From a virus, in IMG/VR virus record IMGVR_UViG_3300010396_001261, positions 1 to 25,544 of that record: DNA of 25,544 bases; one strand, 5' to 3'. Shown here piece after piece: positions 13,430 to 20,818 of the stretch. The notes below the pieces were generated by a model. That model did no database searches. It was not told the origin of the DNA and saw only the letters and a program-made list of their open reading frames with translations. The translations under genes were made by a program, and so were the position numbers. The first letter of the stretch is position 1, and each line of letters starts with the position of its first letter.

Positions 13430-14025
13430 TCACAACCTATATCCTGACCGGTAAGCGCCTCAACGGGCAGATCGAGGTGCAATACCTCGACGGCATTTTA
13501 AACGCCGTTAAAAGCGCGCTTAACGAGCCTTTAAATGAAAAACAATTCCGCGCATTTGCCGATGCCGTGCCGATGCGCGAGAGGGGCCTTGGCGAGCTGA
13601 AGCTTATCGGCCTGCATGCGCAGCGGGAAAGCGCCCCGAACGAAAAGCTGGCGCTGTTTTGCCGTCTGTATGAGCGACACAAGAAAATTAAGTATAGCGT
13701 GAGCCCGGCCGATGCCGGTAAGATTAAGCTGGTACGGTTTGACGAGCCGATGCTCGAGGCGTATTTCACCTCGCAAAATTTCCTGTTCAGGGACAAGCAA
13801 ACCGTGAGCAACCTGGTGCGCTACTACAACGAGCTGCGGGCCGAGCTGGCCGCCGGGCCAAAATCAAAATACCCCGATCACTTCAGCAAGGAGTACCAGG
13901 ATAAGCTGCCGGACACTGAGCTTAAGTTTTATTGGGCGCACCTGCGTAACCTCGGCCTTACGCCAAAGAAGGACCGAACCGGCAATGTCATCGATTGGGT
14001 TAAGAAGGAACTGTTACAGCCTTAA
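13426..14025 (+). CDS. conserved-looking early/middle phage protein
   Basis: A 199-residue protein in an ATGA overlap with the previous gene. It has no signal peptide or membrane segment. The C-terminal part (TDTELKFYWAHLRNLGLTPKKDRTGNVIDWVKKELL in outline) looks like a small helical DNA-binding or protein-binding domain. I do not recognise the family. It is the last large gene of the early operon. Confidence 0.65.
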   Translation: MITTYILTGKRLNGQIEVQYLDGILNAVKSALNEPLNEKQFRAFADAVPMRERGLGELKLIGLHAQRESAPNEKLALFCRLYERHKKIKYSVSPADAGKIKLVRFDEPMLEAYFTSQNFLFRDKQTVSNLVRYYNELRAELAAGPKSKYPDHFSKEYQDKLPDTELKFYWAHLRNLGLTPKKDRTGNVIDWVKKELLQP

Positions 14026-14038
14026 TTCTTGTCGGTGG

Positions 14039-14065
14039 AAGATAAAACGCCCTGTTTTATCTTTG
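14039..14065 (+). promoter_or_regulatory. hairpin and TAnnTTTG-like element before the last early gene
   Basis: AAGATAAAAC (14039-14048) pairs perfectly with GTTTTATCTT (14054-14063) around a 5-base loop. The second arm merges with TATCTTTG (14058-14065), a match to the Bacteroidota -7 element. No TTTG lies at the normal -33 distance. It could be an activated middle promoter, an operator or an RNA hairpin. It starts 14 bases after the upstream stop codon. Confidence 0.45.
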
Positions 14066-14070
14066 TGTCA

Positions 14071-14283
14071 ATGGCCTACAACAATCGCAATTATATCAAA
14101 CGTGCGGAAAAGATACGCGCAGTTTACCACTCGGTAAAGGAGCGCGATAAACCCGACAGCTACATTGTGCGAAACATTTTCCCGAAGCATAACATCAATA
14201 TCTCCTACAGCGGCTGGATGTTCATTAAGCATTACGGTAAAGCGCCGGCACAGCCATCTAATCAGCCGAGTCTGTTTGATTAG
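14071..14283 (+). CDS. small basic protein, candidate late regulator
   Basis: A 70-residue basic protein at the end of the early operon. Residues 10-52 (KIRAVYHSVKERDK, then YIVRNIFPKHNINISYSGWMFIKHYGK) can be read as a helix, a turn and a second helix as in small HTH proteins. Its place just before the late genes matches Mor/C in Mu, which activate the late promoters, so a regulatory role is a reasonable guess. I chose the ATG at 14071; an in-frame TTG at 14029 would translate through the hairpin. The end overlaps the oppositely oriented late operon by 26 bases. Confidence 0.6.
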   Translation: MAYNNRNYIKRAEKIRAVYHSVKERDKPDSYIVRNIFPKHNINISYSGWMFIKHYGKAPAQPSNQPSLFD

Positions 14284-14716
14284 AAGTTTCCTCCTCGAAT
14301 ATTACCTCGAACACCGTGCGCACTACTGTCAGGTCGTCCTTCCGGTCCTCCTCGATGCTGCTTACGCGGTCGATCGATTCGATGTAGCCATCCGTATAAC
14401 CCTGCAAGGCGTTGAATATGCTATCAGCATTGTAAAAGTACATAAGGCTGCGCTCCACGGCTTCGAACGGCGCGTTGGTTGACGTTTCACTTTTCACCAG
14501 GTTATCGGCCAGCCGCGTGGTGAGCCGGGCGACGCAGCGCTGGCGAAAGCGTGTTACCGTCTCGGTCGAGACGATCTCCAGCTTGATCAGGATGCACGGG
14601 AACGGGCCGGCCGGCATGGTTTGATAGTTGTCGATCTGCTTTTTGTCCTTATCGATCAGCTTTATTCCGTTGATCGACTTCAGCAGCGTCGATACAATTA
14701 AAAATATCTCTCTCAT
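14258..14716 (-). CDS. putative neck/tail completion protein
   Basis: A 152-residue protein, the last gene of the leftward head operon. The layout of a first helix (MREIFLIVSTLLKSI), a strand-rich middle (PFPCILIKLEIVS, then RQRCVARLTTRLAD) and an acidic C-terminus resembles small tail-terminator or head-completion proteins. It follows the gpG-like gene with a 4-base overlap, which fits that role. No confident family. Its stop codon lies inside the end of the convergent early gene. Confidence 0.65.
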   Translation of the reverse strand: MREIFLIVSTLLKSINGIKLIDKDKKQIDNYQTMPAGPFPCILIKLEIVSTETVTRFRQRCVARLTTRLADNLVKSETSTNAPFEAVERSLMYFYNADSIFNALQGYTDGYIESIDRVSSIEEDRKDDLTVVRTVFEVIFEEETSNQTDSAD

Positions 14717-15255
14717 AATGGTTGTGTTGATGTGCCTTTTAGTTCGCTGATCACCCGCTCCCTGATGCGTTGCTTCAGCTCGTCGTTAATGCCCAGGTAC
14801 CGGCGCTGCGGCATCCTGATGGTATAGCTTTTGTTAACCGTGATCCCGCGCAGGTGCGGCGCGTCGGTCGACCGCGAAACGATGCCTTTCCTGAATGCCC
14901 CCTTCTTTGGGCCACGCTTAAACCGGTTGCGGGTAAACAGCTCTGAATGTGGCACGCGCGTTATCTCGCCGCCGTTGTTGTGGATGGCCGCATAAGGTAC
15001 GTCGCTGCCCACAATAACCGAATTGGGCGAGCTGCTGATGATGCGGATACTGCGTTTTAACCGCGTCGACTTTACCAGGATGGCCCGGCCGCTGTCTTTT
15101 TTACTTTCGCGTTCTTTCCACGGCATACCATCCCAGCTCTGCCGGTCGAACGACTCGAGACTGTAGTTAACCACCTCGTTGCCCACGATCAAAGGCAGGT
15201 TGTTGAGCGCCAGCTCCAGCTTGCTAAAAAAAAGCGATATTTTTTCGTTTGGCAT
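14713..15255 (-). CDS. Mu gpG-like virion morphogenesis protein
   Basis: A 180-residue protein with the phage virion morphogenesis / tail completion (gpS/gpG) pattern. It has an N-terminal helix, LESFDRQSWDGMPWKERESKKDSGRAILVKSTRLKRSI, then VGSDVPYAAIHNNGGEITR, the YAAIHNxGG motif being typical. The C-terminus has PQRRYLGINDELKQRIRE, which matches the family's PxRxFLG motif. Its likely job is head-tail joining. I chose the ATG at 15255; a GTG at 15297 would add 14 residues. It is 3' of the MuF gene, as gpG follows gpF in Mu. Confidence 0.85.
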   Translation of the reverse strand: MPNEKISLFFSKLELALNNLPLIVGNEVVNYSLESFDRQSWDGMPWKERESKKDSGRAILVKSTRLKRSIRIISSSPNSVIVGSDVPYAAIHNNGGEITRVPHSELFTRNRFKRGPKKGAFRKGIVSRSTDAPHLRGITVNKSYTIRMPQRRYLGINDELKQRIRERVISELKGTSTQPL

Positions 15256-15301
15256 TAATTTGTATATTTGTATCGATGGGGACGCGTACCTCGTCACCCA
15301 G

Positions 15302-15329
15302 GAGCGGTCCCGATTTATCAGGATCGCTC
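15302..15329 (-). terminator. stem-loop after the MuF-nuclease gene
   Basis: GAGCGGTCC (15302-15310) pairs with GGATCGCTC (15321-15329), 9 pairs including one G-T, with a 10-base loop. It starts 7 bases downstream of the MuF stop codon on the minus strand. There is no T-run, so it is probably an mRNA end-protection or attenuation element rather than a full terminator. Confidence 0.45.
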
Positions 15330-15336
15330 TTGTCGT

Positions 15337-16578
15337 TTAATCCCGGTTATATTCTGTATACTCCCCGTCATTCGTCACAAAAATTATCGAGGTGATATTC
15401 GGTATGCGTTTAAACCGCTCTTTCGCTATCGCGGCCAGGTCGATGTGTCCGTAGTCGCCGGTAAGCAGTATCACTACCTTATCGGCCTGTTTGGCTGCGT
15501 CCGCTATTCTTTTCTGAATAGCTGCCGACGTTATCGGCTCGGCCGGTGTCTTCATTTCGGCATATTCACCGCCGATGGTCAGGTCCGGGTTTTTATCCCC
15601 TTTTACACCGGGCAAAAGCTCGTTTCGAAGCTCGGTTTCATTTGCGTGGATCTCGGGCAAAATGTCAACGATAATCCCCGCGTCGGCCAGCACTTTGCCC
15701 ACGGTAAGCAGGTTGTCGTAATCGGGACCTTTTTCGATATCCGTTTTCCTGTTCACCTGTAACTGCGTGCCGTCTTCCGCTTCGTACTTCACAATGTACT
15801 GCTCGTCTTCGGGCATATACAGCGTTGCGTTGTTTAACAGGTGCGGGGGCATGTCCTTGTAATAATCCGCATCGTCCGGGAATGCGCGTCCCTTTTTACC
15901 AACGTTGAATTTAAAGTTATCCGGTATTTGTTCCGGGTAGGCGATATCATCTTTCGGCGTGGCTTTTCCCGACCGCAGCTGGCGCACAGTACTGCGGCAG
16001 TTAAAATGGTTCGGCGGGTAATACTTGTCCCAAAACGGATCGTCAACCGGCAGCGTTACTTTATCGAGCGGTCGGCAGATCGTTGATGTGCGGTCGTCTA
16101 TCACGGCGTCAAACTCCAGCAGCGGGAACGTGTCTTTCGTCTCCTGGATCGTTTGCCACTTTGCCGCCATCTGCGCACCGGCTATGGCGCTGTCGTACTC
16201 GGTGCGCAGCCAGTTCAATTGCTGCCCGGCTATATTTTGCGCCTCGATCTTAAAATCGTTAAAGCTCCTGATCTTCCCGTCGGGACCGATCAGCGCGTTA
16301 TTCATATCGCGCAACTGGCGGGATGTCTTGGCAGCCGAGAACTGCCATGCGTTATTTTGCAGCGCAACCAGTGTTTTGTAATCCGGGCTGTCCCAGGCCA
16401 GGTCGGCCAGCTTGCTGCCGTAGCCCTCAATGATCGCGTCGCCCAGCTGCTTGCCATAGGCGCGTATCAGGTTAGGGTCGGTTTCGGGCGCTTCGCCCGC
16501 ATCCCACAGCTTTTTGATCAGCGCATCAATGTACTTCTTGTACTCGGGCGGCTCGTCGCCTGCCGAAAGGTTTAGCAC
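15337..16578 (-). CDS. MuF-like head protein fused to a CdiA-CT-like PD-ExK nuclease
   Basis: A 413-residue two-part protein. Residues 1 to about 205 form the SPP1 gp7/MuF head morphogenesis domain, with DAVIDDRTSTICRPLDKV (158-174) and PPNHFNCRSTVRQL (188-201). After a linker, residues about 255-413 look like the CdiA C-terminal tRNA-nuclease type: VGKVLADAGIIVDILPE, then PD at 331-332 and ExK at 341-343 (AEMKT), then AAIQKRIADAAKQADKVVILLTGD. MuF proteins with toxin C-termini are known polymorphic toxins of temperate phages. Only a few copies enter each head and they may be ejected with DNA. The GTG at 16578 is the only common start codon; the frame stays open upstream to 16686. No immunity gene is evident next door. 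Confidence 0.85.
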   Translation of the reverse strand: MLNLSAGDEPPEYKKYIDALIKKLWDAGEAPETDPNLIRAYGKQLGDAIIEGYGSKLADLAWDSPDYKTLVALQNNAWQFSAAKTSRQLRDMNNALIGPDGKIRSFNDFKIEAQNIAGQQLNWLRTEYDSAIAGAQMAAKWQTIQETKDTFPLLEFDAVIDDRTSTICRPLDKVTLPVDDPFWDKYYPPNHFNCRSTVRQLRSGKATPKDDIAYPEQIPDNFKFNVGKKGRAFPDDADYYKDMPPHLLNNATLYMPEDEQYIVKYEAEDGTQLQVNRKTDIEKGPDYDNLLTVGKVLADAGIIVDILPEIHANETELRNELLPGVKGDKNPDLTIGGEYAEMKTPAEPITSAAIQKRIADAAKQADKVVILLTGDYGHIDLAAIAKERFKRIPNITSIIFVTNDGEYTEYNRD

Positions 16579-16658
16579 ATGGTCGTTACAGCAGATGTTA
16601 TACTGCCGGTTAACGCTTGCCGCAAGATCAGTAAAGGTTGGCAGGCCCGCCGGTCGTA

Positions 16659-18002
16659 TTATCGACGGGCCTTGCGAAAAAAACCGTCACCGTCGAGCAG
16701 CTGAGCAGCCAGGTTGTTGGTATTGCCGCCTGTCGATTCGTTCTTCACCGGCTGCGGCCGTTCTTTCAGTATCTCTACCCCGAACGTGGCCTTCAGCCAT
16801 TCTATATCGATCTCGTAATATTGCAGCAGCCCCAGCACAATACCCCACAACACCTTAATGTCCTGCGTCGGGATAAAGTCGAACGTAACATTCTCGCCCT
16901 TTAAAACGCCGTGCTGTATCAGCGCCGGGATGCTTACGTTGTTCCACAGGTCCTCCAGCATGGCCATGTCGCTTTTGACCAGCAGCCACAGCATTTCCAT
17001 TGCCGACTCATCCTTTGAACGTGCGCCGTTCTTGGTGTCCTGCCCGATGATGGCGCCGGCTATCAGCAGGCAAAGCTCATCGCGGCAAAGGTCGATCAGG
17101 TTCTTGTACACGTCGCCGTTGGTGGATACGCCCTGCGCCCATTCAAACTCCTCGGTATTGTCGATAATGAAGTATGCGGCCGATCCAAGGTCCTTCATCA
17201 TCTGCGACGCGCGGTTTAGCTGCGTTTTGTCTTGCGTGTTAGTTTTCATCACGCGAGGCGGTATGCCGTATATCTCGCACAGCTCGCTCCAGCAGCTCTG
17301 CGCAAAGCGCTTGAACAGTACATGCGGCACGGCCTTGTTAAACAGGCCCAGCGGCTCTCCCTTGTAGTACTCCAGTATCCACTTGCCAAACTCGGGCAAT
17401 TCGCGATATTTGATCACATTTATATCGTCGTAATAGTCGTGGTAAAACAAGCCGGTTTGCGGCACTACGTTGGTGCGCGGTATGCTTTCGCCGGTAAGCA
17501 CCAGGTTGCCGTTAATGTCTTTATTCATGCTTAGCTCCACCAGGCTGTAACCGCGCTTTTTCATGCCCATCTTCTCGAGCGACAGGAAGCGATAAAGCGG
17601 GTGGTTTTTAAGCATCAGTGTTTGCTCTTTATCTATCTCGCCGTTAACCCGGATATTAAAGTCGAGCGACAGGATGCGATTATCCCTGTTCTCTGTCTGC
17701 GAGGTAAGCAGCGCATCGATCATGATATCGTCGTACAGGTTTTGCAGCATCCAGTTTTTTGGCTGGATATACCGTGCCAGGTCGAGCGCAAAGTTCCAGT
17801 CCGCTATATCGCGCCGCACGCGGTAAACGGCCTTGCTGTCGAATGGCAGGAAGCGTTTTTTGGTATCGTCGGTCACGATGCCCAGGTCCTGGTTATTGGC
17901 CGCCAGCGTCTCTATACTGTATGGCTCGGCAAACTGGCGGCTGCCGGTTGTTTCCTTTAGGTTCTGCTGCGCAGGTTTTTTAAAAAAATCTCTTATCCCC
18001 AT
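16659..18002 (-). CDS. portal protein, DUF935 (Mu gp29-like)
   Basis: A 447-residue DUF935 portal, of the expected family size. The features seen are RDIADWNFALDLARYIQPKNW near the start, the SLLDFNIRV-like stretch, a central FAQSCWSELCEIYGIPPRVMK, and GQDTKNGARSKDESAMEMLW in the C-terminal half. These are typical of Mu-like portals, which form the dodecameric DNA gate of the head. It overlaps the gp36-like gene by 10 bases. The last residues (FFRKARR) precede the MuF region. Confidence 0.93.
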   Translation of the reverse strand: MGIRDFFKKPAQQNLKETTGSRQFAEPYSIETLAANNQDLGIVTDDTKKRFLPFDSKAVYRVRRDIADWNFALDLARYIQPKNWMLQNLYDDIMIDALLTSQTENRDNRILSLDFNIRVNGEIDKEQTLMLKNHPLYRFLSLEKMGMKKRGYSLVELSMNKDINGNLVLTGESIPRTNVVPQTGLFYHDYYDDINVIKYRELPEFGKWILEYYKGEPLGLFNKAVPHVLFKRFAQSCWSELCEIYGIPPRVMKTNTQDKTQLNRASQMMKDLGSAAYFIIDNTEEFEWAQGVSTNGDVYKNLIDLCRDELCLLIAGAIIGQDTKNGARSKDESAMEMLWLLVKSDMAMLEDLWNNVSIPALIQHGVLKGENVTFDFIPTQDIKVLWGIVLGLLQYYEIDIEWLKATFGVEILKERPQPVKNESTGGNTNNLAAQLLDGDGFFRKARR

Positions 18003-18466
18003 GGCGTTATGTTGTTACCGTGATTAAACTTTTTGTTGCTGCCGCTTTGCCAGGGCAGCTCGTCGTCAGGCTCGGGCGGTGCCACCCGTGGCAGCGTCAG
18101 GCTGTTGGTTGTTCCGGCGGCAAGGTCCTTTAATGCCTGCACGCTTCTGTCATACCGTCCTTCAGCTTCGGCATAGGTGAGGCCCGTGTTGCACAGGTAC
18201 ACGAGGTGCCACATCGTAATGGCTTTGGTATGCGCCAGGATCAGCTGACTGCGGTCGGCATCTTCGGCGGTGAAAATGGCGTTCACGTCATACACCGGGC
18301 GCCCGTCCTTCCACTTGTTCATATCGTTGGGCGTGAGCAGGCTCGCGGCCTCCTCTATGCCTGCGGCTATCGCGTCCTCAACAATGGTGTCGTCACTGTC
18401 GGTGATGGCATCCAGCTGGTACTCGCGGATAACTGTCTTCAGGTCGTCTTTTACTAAAAATGGCAT
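17993..18466 (-). CDS. DUF1320 / Mu gp36-like head protein
   Basis: A 157-residue protein with the DUF1320 layout: FLVKDDLKTVIREYQLDAITDSDDTIVEDAIAAGIEEAASLL at the N-terminus, then a helix ending MWHLVYLCNTGL, and a proline-rich tail. Mu gp36 lies in the head-neck gene block and probably acts as a connector adaptor. The stop overlaps the portal start. Confidence 0.88.
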   Translation of the reverse strand: MPFLVKDDLKTVIREYQLDAITDSDDTIVEDAIAAGIEEAASLLTPNDMNKWKDGRPVYDVNAIFTAEDADRSQLILAHTKAITMWHLVYLCNTGLTYAEAEGRYDRSVQALKDLAAGTTNSLTLPRVAPPEPDDELPWQSGSNKKFNHGNNITPWG

Positions 18467-18476
18467 AGTTTAAAAA

Positions 18477-18668
18477 TTAGTTAAGCAGCATTTCAGGGGT
18501 GGCGTAATAGTATCGTATCTCTCCGGCCTGCCGGGCTATGGTCAGCACGATGTCTTTCACCGATGTGTCGGCAAGCGCGTTAAAGGCTTCTGTATTGGTA
18601 ACCTCGCGCACGGCAAGGGCCACGGTGTCGGCCAGTTCCTTCTGCTGCTGTTCGTTTAATGCTTTCAT
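18477..18668 (-). CDS. 63-residue hypothetical head-operon protein
   Basis: A small acidic, mainly helical protein (MKALNEQQQKELADTVAL start), placed between the large terminase and gp36-like genes. I chose the ATG at 18668, since longer forms would run into the terminase coding region. The end (RYYYATPEMLLN) is aromatic-rich. No family recognised. Conserved spacing (10 bases to gp36, 11 after terminase) supports a real gene. Confidence 0.6.
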   Translation of the reverse strand: MKALNEQQQKELADTVALAVREVTNTEAFNALADTSVKDIVLTIARQAGEIRYYYATPEMLLN

Positions 18669-18679
18669 ATTCGTTCGGG

Positions 18680-20263
18680 TTAAAACCTTCTGCTTGGCCG
18701 CGCCTGGTATACATAAGTGTTTTTGGATTGATGCGATCGGTTGTTGAGCCATGCTATTGCGCCATGTGTTGCATCGGGACCGTCATCGTTTGCATTGCTC
18801 CCTTTTTCAAATGCCAGGAACTGATCGATTAGGGTTTGCTGGTCCGTCGAGTTTGTTAAATTGAAAAACACATTTCGACGCTCGAAATGCCCTGACAGGC
18901 TTTCTATCCTGTCGAACTTGTCCGCTTTTGATCGTTTATCAGCAACTACCGGGATATAGTAACCGCGCTTCTCGCCTTCATTGTCAAAGTCGCTAACAAA
19001 CTCATCCATGGCGAAGAGGCCTTCGATGTAATAGCGAATGTTGAGTCCTGAAAGGTGATACTTCTCGTATTGGTCATACAGCCATCGCGCGGCGTCTGCG
19101 CGGCTTTTTCGTCTTAGGTACGACAGTATTATATGAAACTCTTTACCCTTTCTGCCGACAAGTATCAGGGCCTTGTAATCCCCCTTATCCTTGTAGCTTA
19201 AATCTCCATAAAGGCAAAGGGCGTCGTATTCCTTAAGTTTTAATGGCTCGCAGTATTGGATGTCTTCATATTTAAATATTGCCCCGTCTTGTATATGCAC
19301 ATTCATGTATTCTCTCATGAATGATCGATAGGGCATGCTTTCAAACTTTTCCCGCCAGTAGTCCGCCGAAGCTTTTTCGGGCCATTGCGGCTCAAATGTT
19401 TCGAGGCTTTTAACCGCAGCCAGTGACGATATAACATACTTGATCGAATTGGCTGATTTCTTTTGACCCGCCTTTTGATCTTCCTTCTGCTTTTCGATTA
19501 CCGATGTGAAATAGTCTTTAAGCCGGTTGGTTATGCTGTTTTTATGAAAATTGTTATTCGCAAAAACAAATCTTTCTGTTGCGTTCTCGTCGGTGTCAAA
19601 GCAACCCCAAATATCTTCGGTTATAAAATCGACAGCCTCGCGCATCAACAGATCGTTATTCACGTGTTTTTTGCTATCGACGTCATCAACTACTATGTAA
19701 TCCGGCCGTTCCGCCCCTTCTTTTGCGCCGCGAGGGTTTTGGTTAAAGCCGATGGCCATGTAGCGCACATTGTCTGATGTTAGAAAGTTCCCATCCGACC
19801 AGTCGCCATGATTGAATAGCTTGCCATAGTCGTTAATAAGTCGTTTGTTGTATTCGAACTGTGCCTGTATAGCCGAAAGCAACGCGTTGGCTTTAGGGAC
19901 TGTCTCACCGATCAATAGCATAAAATTCAGATCGTGTTTAACGAGGTGCAGATAAAGGGGAATGCCTAAATCAATATGAACCGATTTTGCAGCTGACCGG
20001 AACCATGCGGCGAGTGCGCGTATGCGCTTATGTCTTATGATCAGGTTGGCAAGCCAAATCTGAAACCAGCTGCATTTGCATTTGGCATACATATTCAGAA
20101 AAAATTCAAACCACCGTCCGTAATCATCTTCCAGGTGTTTAAGGCGCTTAAGCTTCTCGTCAGGGCGTTCAAAAATATCATACTCGCTTGCCTGGGCTAT
20201 CATAGCCACGTGCTTGTCGTAATCCGATATCAGTTTTAAGAATTTGGGATTATCTAAGCTCAT
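18680..20263 (-). CDS. terminase large subunit (Mu gp28-like)
   Basis: A 527-residue packaging motor. The ATPase part shows a Walker A-like RSAAKSVH (89-96), with the usual GKT replaced by AKS as in many large terminases. It also shows FMLLIGETVPKANALLSAI, and Walker B YIVVDDVD (189-196). The nuclease part shows LCLYGDLSYKDKGDYKALILVG, YYIEGLFAMDE and the last acidic residue in GPDATHGAIAWL near the end, the RNase H-like order. It packages phage DNA headfuls through the portal. The start overlaps the end of the small subunit by 4 bases. This gene is richer in A and T than its neighbours. Confidence 0.92.
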   Translation of the reverse strand: MSLDNPKFLKLISDYDKHVAMIAQASEYDIFERPDEKLKRLKHLEDDYGRWFEFFLNMYAKCKCSWFQIWLANLIIRHKRIRALAAWFRSAAKSVHIDLGIPLYLHLVKHDLNFMLLIGETVPKANALLSAIQAQFEYNKRLINDYGKLFNHGDWSDGNFLTSDNVRYMAIGFNQNPRGAKEGAERPDYIVVDDVDSKKHVNNDLLMREAVDFITEDIWGCFDTDENATERFVFANNNFHKNSITNRLKDYFTSVIEKQKEDQKAGQKKSANSIKYVISSLAAVKSLETFEPQWPEKASADYWREKFESMPYRSFMREYMNVHIQDGAIFKYEDIQYCEPLKLKEYDALCLYGDLSYKDKGDYKALILVGRKGKEFHIILSYLRRKSRADAARWLYDQYEKYHLSGLNIRYYIEGLFAMDEFVSDFDNEGEKRGYYIPVVADKRSKADKFDRIESLSGHFERRNVFFNLTNSTDQQTLIDQFLAFEKGSNANDDGPDATHGAIAWLNNRSHQSKNTYVYQARPSRRF

Positions 20264-20688
20264 GCAGTTTCAAGGTTAATGCGATGTTGTAAATACTGCT
20301 TATGGTAGGTTGTGCAGGTGGCTGCGAACTTCGGGTCACTTTGGCTGATAAAATTGTCCAGCTCTACCAATACCCGCTTAACTACGAACGCATCGAGCTT
20401 CTTATCCAGGCGGTCGAGCGCTGCGTTGAGCTTGGATATCGCGTCGGCATTGAGCTTTGCTGCGTTTCCCATAGCAACGCTCAGGAGTTCTTGCTGTAAA
20501 AGCTGCTTTATCCTGACCGGTGAAGAGTGATAGTCGCGTCGCCGGTCCTCCCATGCATATTTCTTATACCAGTCGCCAACCGTTTTGGCAGTTACATGGA
20601 ATTTCTCGGCTATCTCGGCCTGCGTACAATCAATGTTTTCAATAAACCAGTCTTCTGCTTTGAGCCTGACCGAGTCTTTTTTACCCAT
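20260..20688 (-). CDS. terminase small subunit, HTH type
   Basis: A 142-residue protein, the first gene of the leftward late operon. Residues 8-55 are a helix-turn-helix with a typical terminase-small pattern: KAEDWFIENIDCTQAEIAEKFHVTAKTVGDWYKKYAWEDRR. This is followed by a long helical segment (LNAALDRLDKKLDAFVVKRVLVELDNFI), as needed for ring-shaped oligomers. It recognises the phage DNA to start packaging. Assignment rests on HTH pattern plus position before the large subunit. Confidence 0.88.
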   Translation of the reverse strand: MGKKDSVRLKAEDWFIENIDCTQAEIAEKFHVTAKTVGDWYKKYAWEDRRRDYHSSPVRIKQLLQQELLSVAMGNAAKLNADAISKLNAALDRLDKKLDAFVVKRVLVELDNFISQSDPKFAATCTTYHKQYLQHRINLETA

Positions 20689-20721
20689 AAAACTTGTTTT
20701 ATGGTAGCAAAAATGACCCGA

Positions 20722-20738
20722 TTTAAAAGGCTTTTAAA
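20722..20738. promoter_or_regulatory. dyad A between the divergent late operons
   Basis: TTTAAAAGGCTTTTAAA is a perfect dyad (8-bp arms, one central base). Its centre at 20730 is 22 bp from that of dyad B. Both dyads share AAGGCTT at the centre. A likely site for a late activator or repressor. Confidence 0.6.
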
Positions 20739-20740
20739 AT

Positions 20741-20763
20741 AACTGTTCAAGGCTTGTACAGTT
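20741..20763. promoter_or_regulatory. dyad B between the divergent late operons
   Basis: A 23-bp near-perfect dyad: outer arms AACTGT / ACAGTT, inner arms CAAG / CTTG, centre G. 20 of 23 positions are symmetric. It is in the middle of the spacer between the terminase and protease genes. No good TTTG / TAnnTTTG pair is present in either direction, which fits activator-dependent late promoters. Confidence 0.65.
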
Positions 20764-20818
20764 AATTGGCGAAGTATAAAAATGAGGTGATTTTTGAAGA
20801 AATAACAGAGAAAACCCG

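Noticed and set aside
15263-15270. TATATTTG on the plus strand as a promoter
   Set aside because: It would read against the head operon with no plus-strand gene behind it and has no TTTG at the normal distance.
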